A stretch of DNA of 64,000 nt from positions 248,001-312,000 of the forward strand of contig NZ_CP088247.1 of NCBI RefSeq assembly GCF_021117295.1. Reading direction: 5' to 3'. Below the pieces are notes generated by a model. That model saw nothing but the letters and a program-made list of their open reading frames with translations, did no database searches and was not told the origin of the DNA. The position numbers and the translations under genes are program-made. Source of the DNA: Methylorubrum sp. B1-46. Lineage in GTDB: Bacteria; Pseudomonadota; Alphaproteobacteria; Rhizobiales; Beijerinckiaceae. Positions within the stretch are counted from its first letter, which is position 1. Each line of letters starts with the position of its first letter. Below are positions 61,966 to 64,000 of this stretch, one piece after another.

Positions 61966-64000
61966 ATGGCCGTTAAGCTCAATCTCCAGGATCTGACCTT
62001 CATCCTCAAGCAGATCAAGATCGCCGAGGCGCATGCGAGCGGCATCAAGCTGACGGAGCTGCGCGTCGATGCCGCCGGCACGCTTCTCACGGATCGCGCG
62101 CTCTACGACGGGGCCGGAAACTGGCTCGGCGCGACCGCGGCGCCGAAGGCGATCCCGGATCCGCACGTGCCGTACGGGCTGCGGACGGTCGACGGCACCT
62201 TCAACAACATCGTGCCCGGCCGCGAGACCTGGGGCTCGTCCGGCCAGCCGATGCCGCAACTGTTCGATCCGACCTACCTCAACGACCCGGACGGGGACAC
62301 GATGCCGCTCGGGCCGGGCGCGCCGGTCATCACGAACAACAACTATGGGACGCCCGGGTCCGTCGCCGATGCCGACCCGCGCATCATCTCGAACCTCGTG
62401 GTCGATGCGAGCCTCGACAACCCGGCCGCCATCGCCGCCGCGCTGCGGATCGCCGGTTCGGAGAACGTCATCGCCGATCAGCGCGCGATCACGGCCGCGC
62501 ACGAGGCCCTGAAGGCCGCCAAGGCGGCGAACCCGGCGGGCGACCACACGACCCTGCAAGCGAACCTCGATACGCTGCTGGAGCAGACCGGCGTCACCGT
62601 CACCAACGGCTCCATTGACGTCCTCAACGTCTCGCCGGACGAGGGCCTGTCGAAGCCCTTCAACGCCTGGATGACCTTCTTCGGCCAGTTCTTCGACCAT
62701 GGCCTCGACCTGATCTCCAAGGGCGGAAACGGCACCGTCTACGTCCCGCTCGCCGCCGACGATCCGCTCGTACTCGGACAGGACGGCGTCGCCGGCACCG
62801 CCGACGATCTCGCGCCGCATCTGCGTTTCATGACGCTGACGCGCGCCACGACCGTCGAGGGCTCGCAGCGCAATGTGACGACGCCCTTCGTCGACCAGAA
62901 CCAGACCTACACGTCGAACGCCTCGCACCAAGTGTTCCTGCGGGAATACGCGCTGGTGGATGGACGGCCGATCGCGACCGGACGGCTGCTCGGCGGCGCG
63001 GACGGGGGCCTCGCGACCTGGGCCGACGTCAAGCTTCAGGCGCGGACGAAGCTCGGCATCGAGCTGACCGACGCCGATGTCTCCGCCGTCCCGCAATTGT
63101 TGGTGGACGCCTATGGCGAGTTCGTCCGTGGTGCCAACGGCCTGCCGCAGGTGATGGTCGGCATCGGGCCCGGAGGGCAGGCCGTCTATGCCAGCGGCAG
63201 TCTGGCCGAGCCGCTCAAGCTCGCAGCGATCCAGCTTCCCGTCGGCACGGTGCTGTTGGGACCCAGCAATACCCAGAACGTCATCGAAGCGGGCGAGACG
63301 GTCGCGGCGGCCCGCACCCTCAACGCCTTCCTCGACGACATCGCCCACAACGCGGTGCCTGTTGTCGTCAACGGCGTGCTCCGGCCCGATGCCGACGCGC
63401 TTACCGGGAATGCGGTTCCGGTAGGCCAGACCGGGCGGAATCTCGAATACGACAACGAATTGCTAGACCGGCACTTCGTCACCGGCGACGGGCGCGGCAA
63501 CGAGAACATCGGCCTCACGGCCGTCCACCACATCTTCCATTCCGAGCACAACCGCCAGGTCGATGCTCAGAAGCTGACGATCCTGCAGTCCGGCAATCTC
63601 GCCTTCATCAACGATTGGCTGGCGACCGACATCGCGGCTTTGCCGGCCAATTTCGCGCAGATGACGCCGCTGGCCCAGCTCGCCTACGCCAACACGCTGT
63701 CCTGGGACGGGGAACGGCTGTTCCAGGCGGCGCGCTTCGCCACCGAGATGCAGTACCAGCACCTTGTCTTCGAAGAATTCGCCCGCAAGATCCAACCGCT
63801 GGTCGATCCCTTCGTGTTCAATTCGGTGACCGAGATCGACCCGTCGATCTTCGCTGAGTTCGCCAACACGGTCTACCGCTTCGGTCACTCGATGCTGACC
63901 GAGAACATGCCGCGGCTCGGAGCCGACGGGCAGGCGCTCGACGCCGATCTCGGCCTGATCGAGGCCTTCCTCAACCCGGTGGCGTTCGACAACGACGGCG
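61966..64000 (+). CDS. Animal-type haem peroxidase, partial at the right edge
   Basis: The frame begins ATG at 61966 after GGGAGG and stays open to the window end (678 codons). The N-terminus has no signal peptide: KLNLQDLTFILKQIKIAEAH. Animal-peroxidase marks follow: the distal His in WMTFFGQFFDHGLDLI, then GLTAVHHIFHSEHNRQV, and the proximal His in VYRFGHSML. The lack of a signal peptide and the family's usual RTX tail suggest type I secretion. Relatives with RTX repeats include the Mn(II)-oxidising MopA-type peroxidases; whether that activity is present is inference. Its C-terminal part lies outside the window. Confidence 0.88.
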   Translation, partial: MAVKLNLQDLTFILKQIKIAEAHASGIKLTELRVDAAGTLLTDRALYDGAGNWLGATAAPKAIPDPHVPYGLRTVDGTFNNIVPGRETWGSSGQPMPQLFDPTYLNDPDGDTMPLGPGAPVITNNNYGTPGSVADADPRIISNLVVDASLDNPAAIAAALRIAGSENVIADQRAITAAHEALKAAKAANPAGDHTTLQANLDTLLEQTGVTVTNGSIDVLNVSPDEGLSKPFNAWMTFFGQFFDHGLDLISKGGNGTVYVPLAADDPLVLGQDGVAGTADDLAPHLRFMTLTRATTVEGSQRNVTTPFVDQNQTYTSNASHQVFLREYALVDGRPIATGRLLGGADGGLATWADVKLQARTKLGIELTDADVSAVPQLLVDAYGEFVRGANGLPQVMVGIGPGGQAVYASGSLAEPLKLAAIQLPVGTVLLGPSNTQNVIEAGETVAAARTLNAFLDDIAHNAVPVVVNGVLRPDADALTGNAVPVGQTGRNLEYDNELLDRHFVTGDGRGNENIGLTAVHHIFHSEHNRQVDAQKLTILQSGNLAFINDWLATDIAALPANFAQMTPLAQLAYANTLSWDGERLFQAARFATEMQYQHLVFEEFARKIQPLVDPFVFNSVTEIDPSIFAEFANTVYRFGHSMLTENMPRLGADGQALDADLGLIEAFLNPVAFDNDG

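Noticed and set aside
61918..63348. Minus-strand open frame of 476 codons in the peroxidase region
   Set aside because: The plus-strand frame has peroxidase motifs, a ribosome site and runs to the end of the window; the minus frame has none.

Overview
The window is high-GC alphaproteobacterial chromosome, most probably Methylobacterium/Methylorubrum (Methylobacteriaceae). The signs are the sppA-ihfB-lapA-trpF-trpB core order, proteins of Methylobacterium type, a bacteriophytochrome, a BigR-type sulfur regulator and a genus-style palindromic repeat. The species call is inference. There is no rRNA operon and no CRISPR array.

Region by region. (1) 1-2628: accessory DNA abutting the 3' end of tRNA-Met(CAT), with an unknown gene entering from the left edge, an NdpA-family gene and about 1.1 kb of decayed DNA. 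(2) 2629-11309: housekeeping block on the minus strand (rlmB, rpsA, a sugar O-methyltransferase-like gene, sppA, ihfB, lapA-like, trpF, trpB). (3) 11456-16766: mobile region starting at tRNA-Glu(TTC), with an integrase cut after 34 codons by a complete IS3-family element, a Na+/H+ antiporter, a complete IS5-family element and an IS3 remnant. (4) 16767-21245: light-signalling operon of bacteriophytochrome, response regulator and hybrid kinase. (5) 22067-30457: one 2,796-residue putative secreted protein joining Calx-beta, beta-propeller-like, exonuclease, Ig-like and 5'-nucleotidase modules, RTX repeats and a C-terminal repeat array. (6) 30658-36546: small conserved genes, YjbR, ABC-F ATPase, chemoreceptor and AlkA-type glycosylase. 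(7) 36777-40108: an unusual run of six tightly packed, mostly membrane genes around an APC-type permease. (8) 40152-48115: CcdA-like protein, CPA2 antiporter, pirin and a large PAS-rich hybrid kinase. (9) 48146-52217: cobalamin riboswitch, TonB-dependent receptor and PepSY membrane protein. (10) 52361-59572: a periplasmic protein, IorAB-type molybdenum oxidoreductase, gamma-carbonic anhydrase-like protein, YeiH exporter and two unknowns. (11) 59803-61355: BigR repressor and two YeeE/YedE half-transporters with near-identical AT-rich operators. (12) 61966 to the right edge: an animal-type haem peroxidase gene preceded by AT-rich DNA.

The most distinctive elements are the giant protein, which could in principle take extracellular nucleic acid through to nucleoside plus phosphate in one polypeptide; its C-terminal 'YL..N.DV..HY..G..EGR' repeat, which recurs at the N-terminus of the cytosolic-looking methyltransferase; the B12 riboswitch in front of a receptor that looks like a siderophore receptor; and the paired BigR operators.
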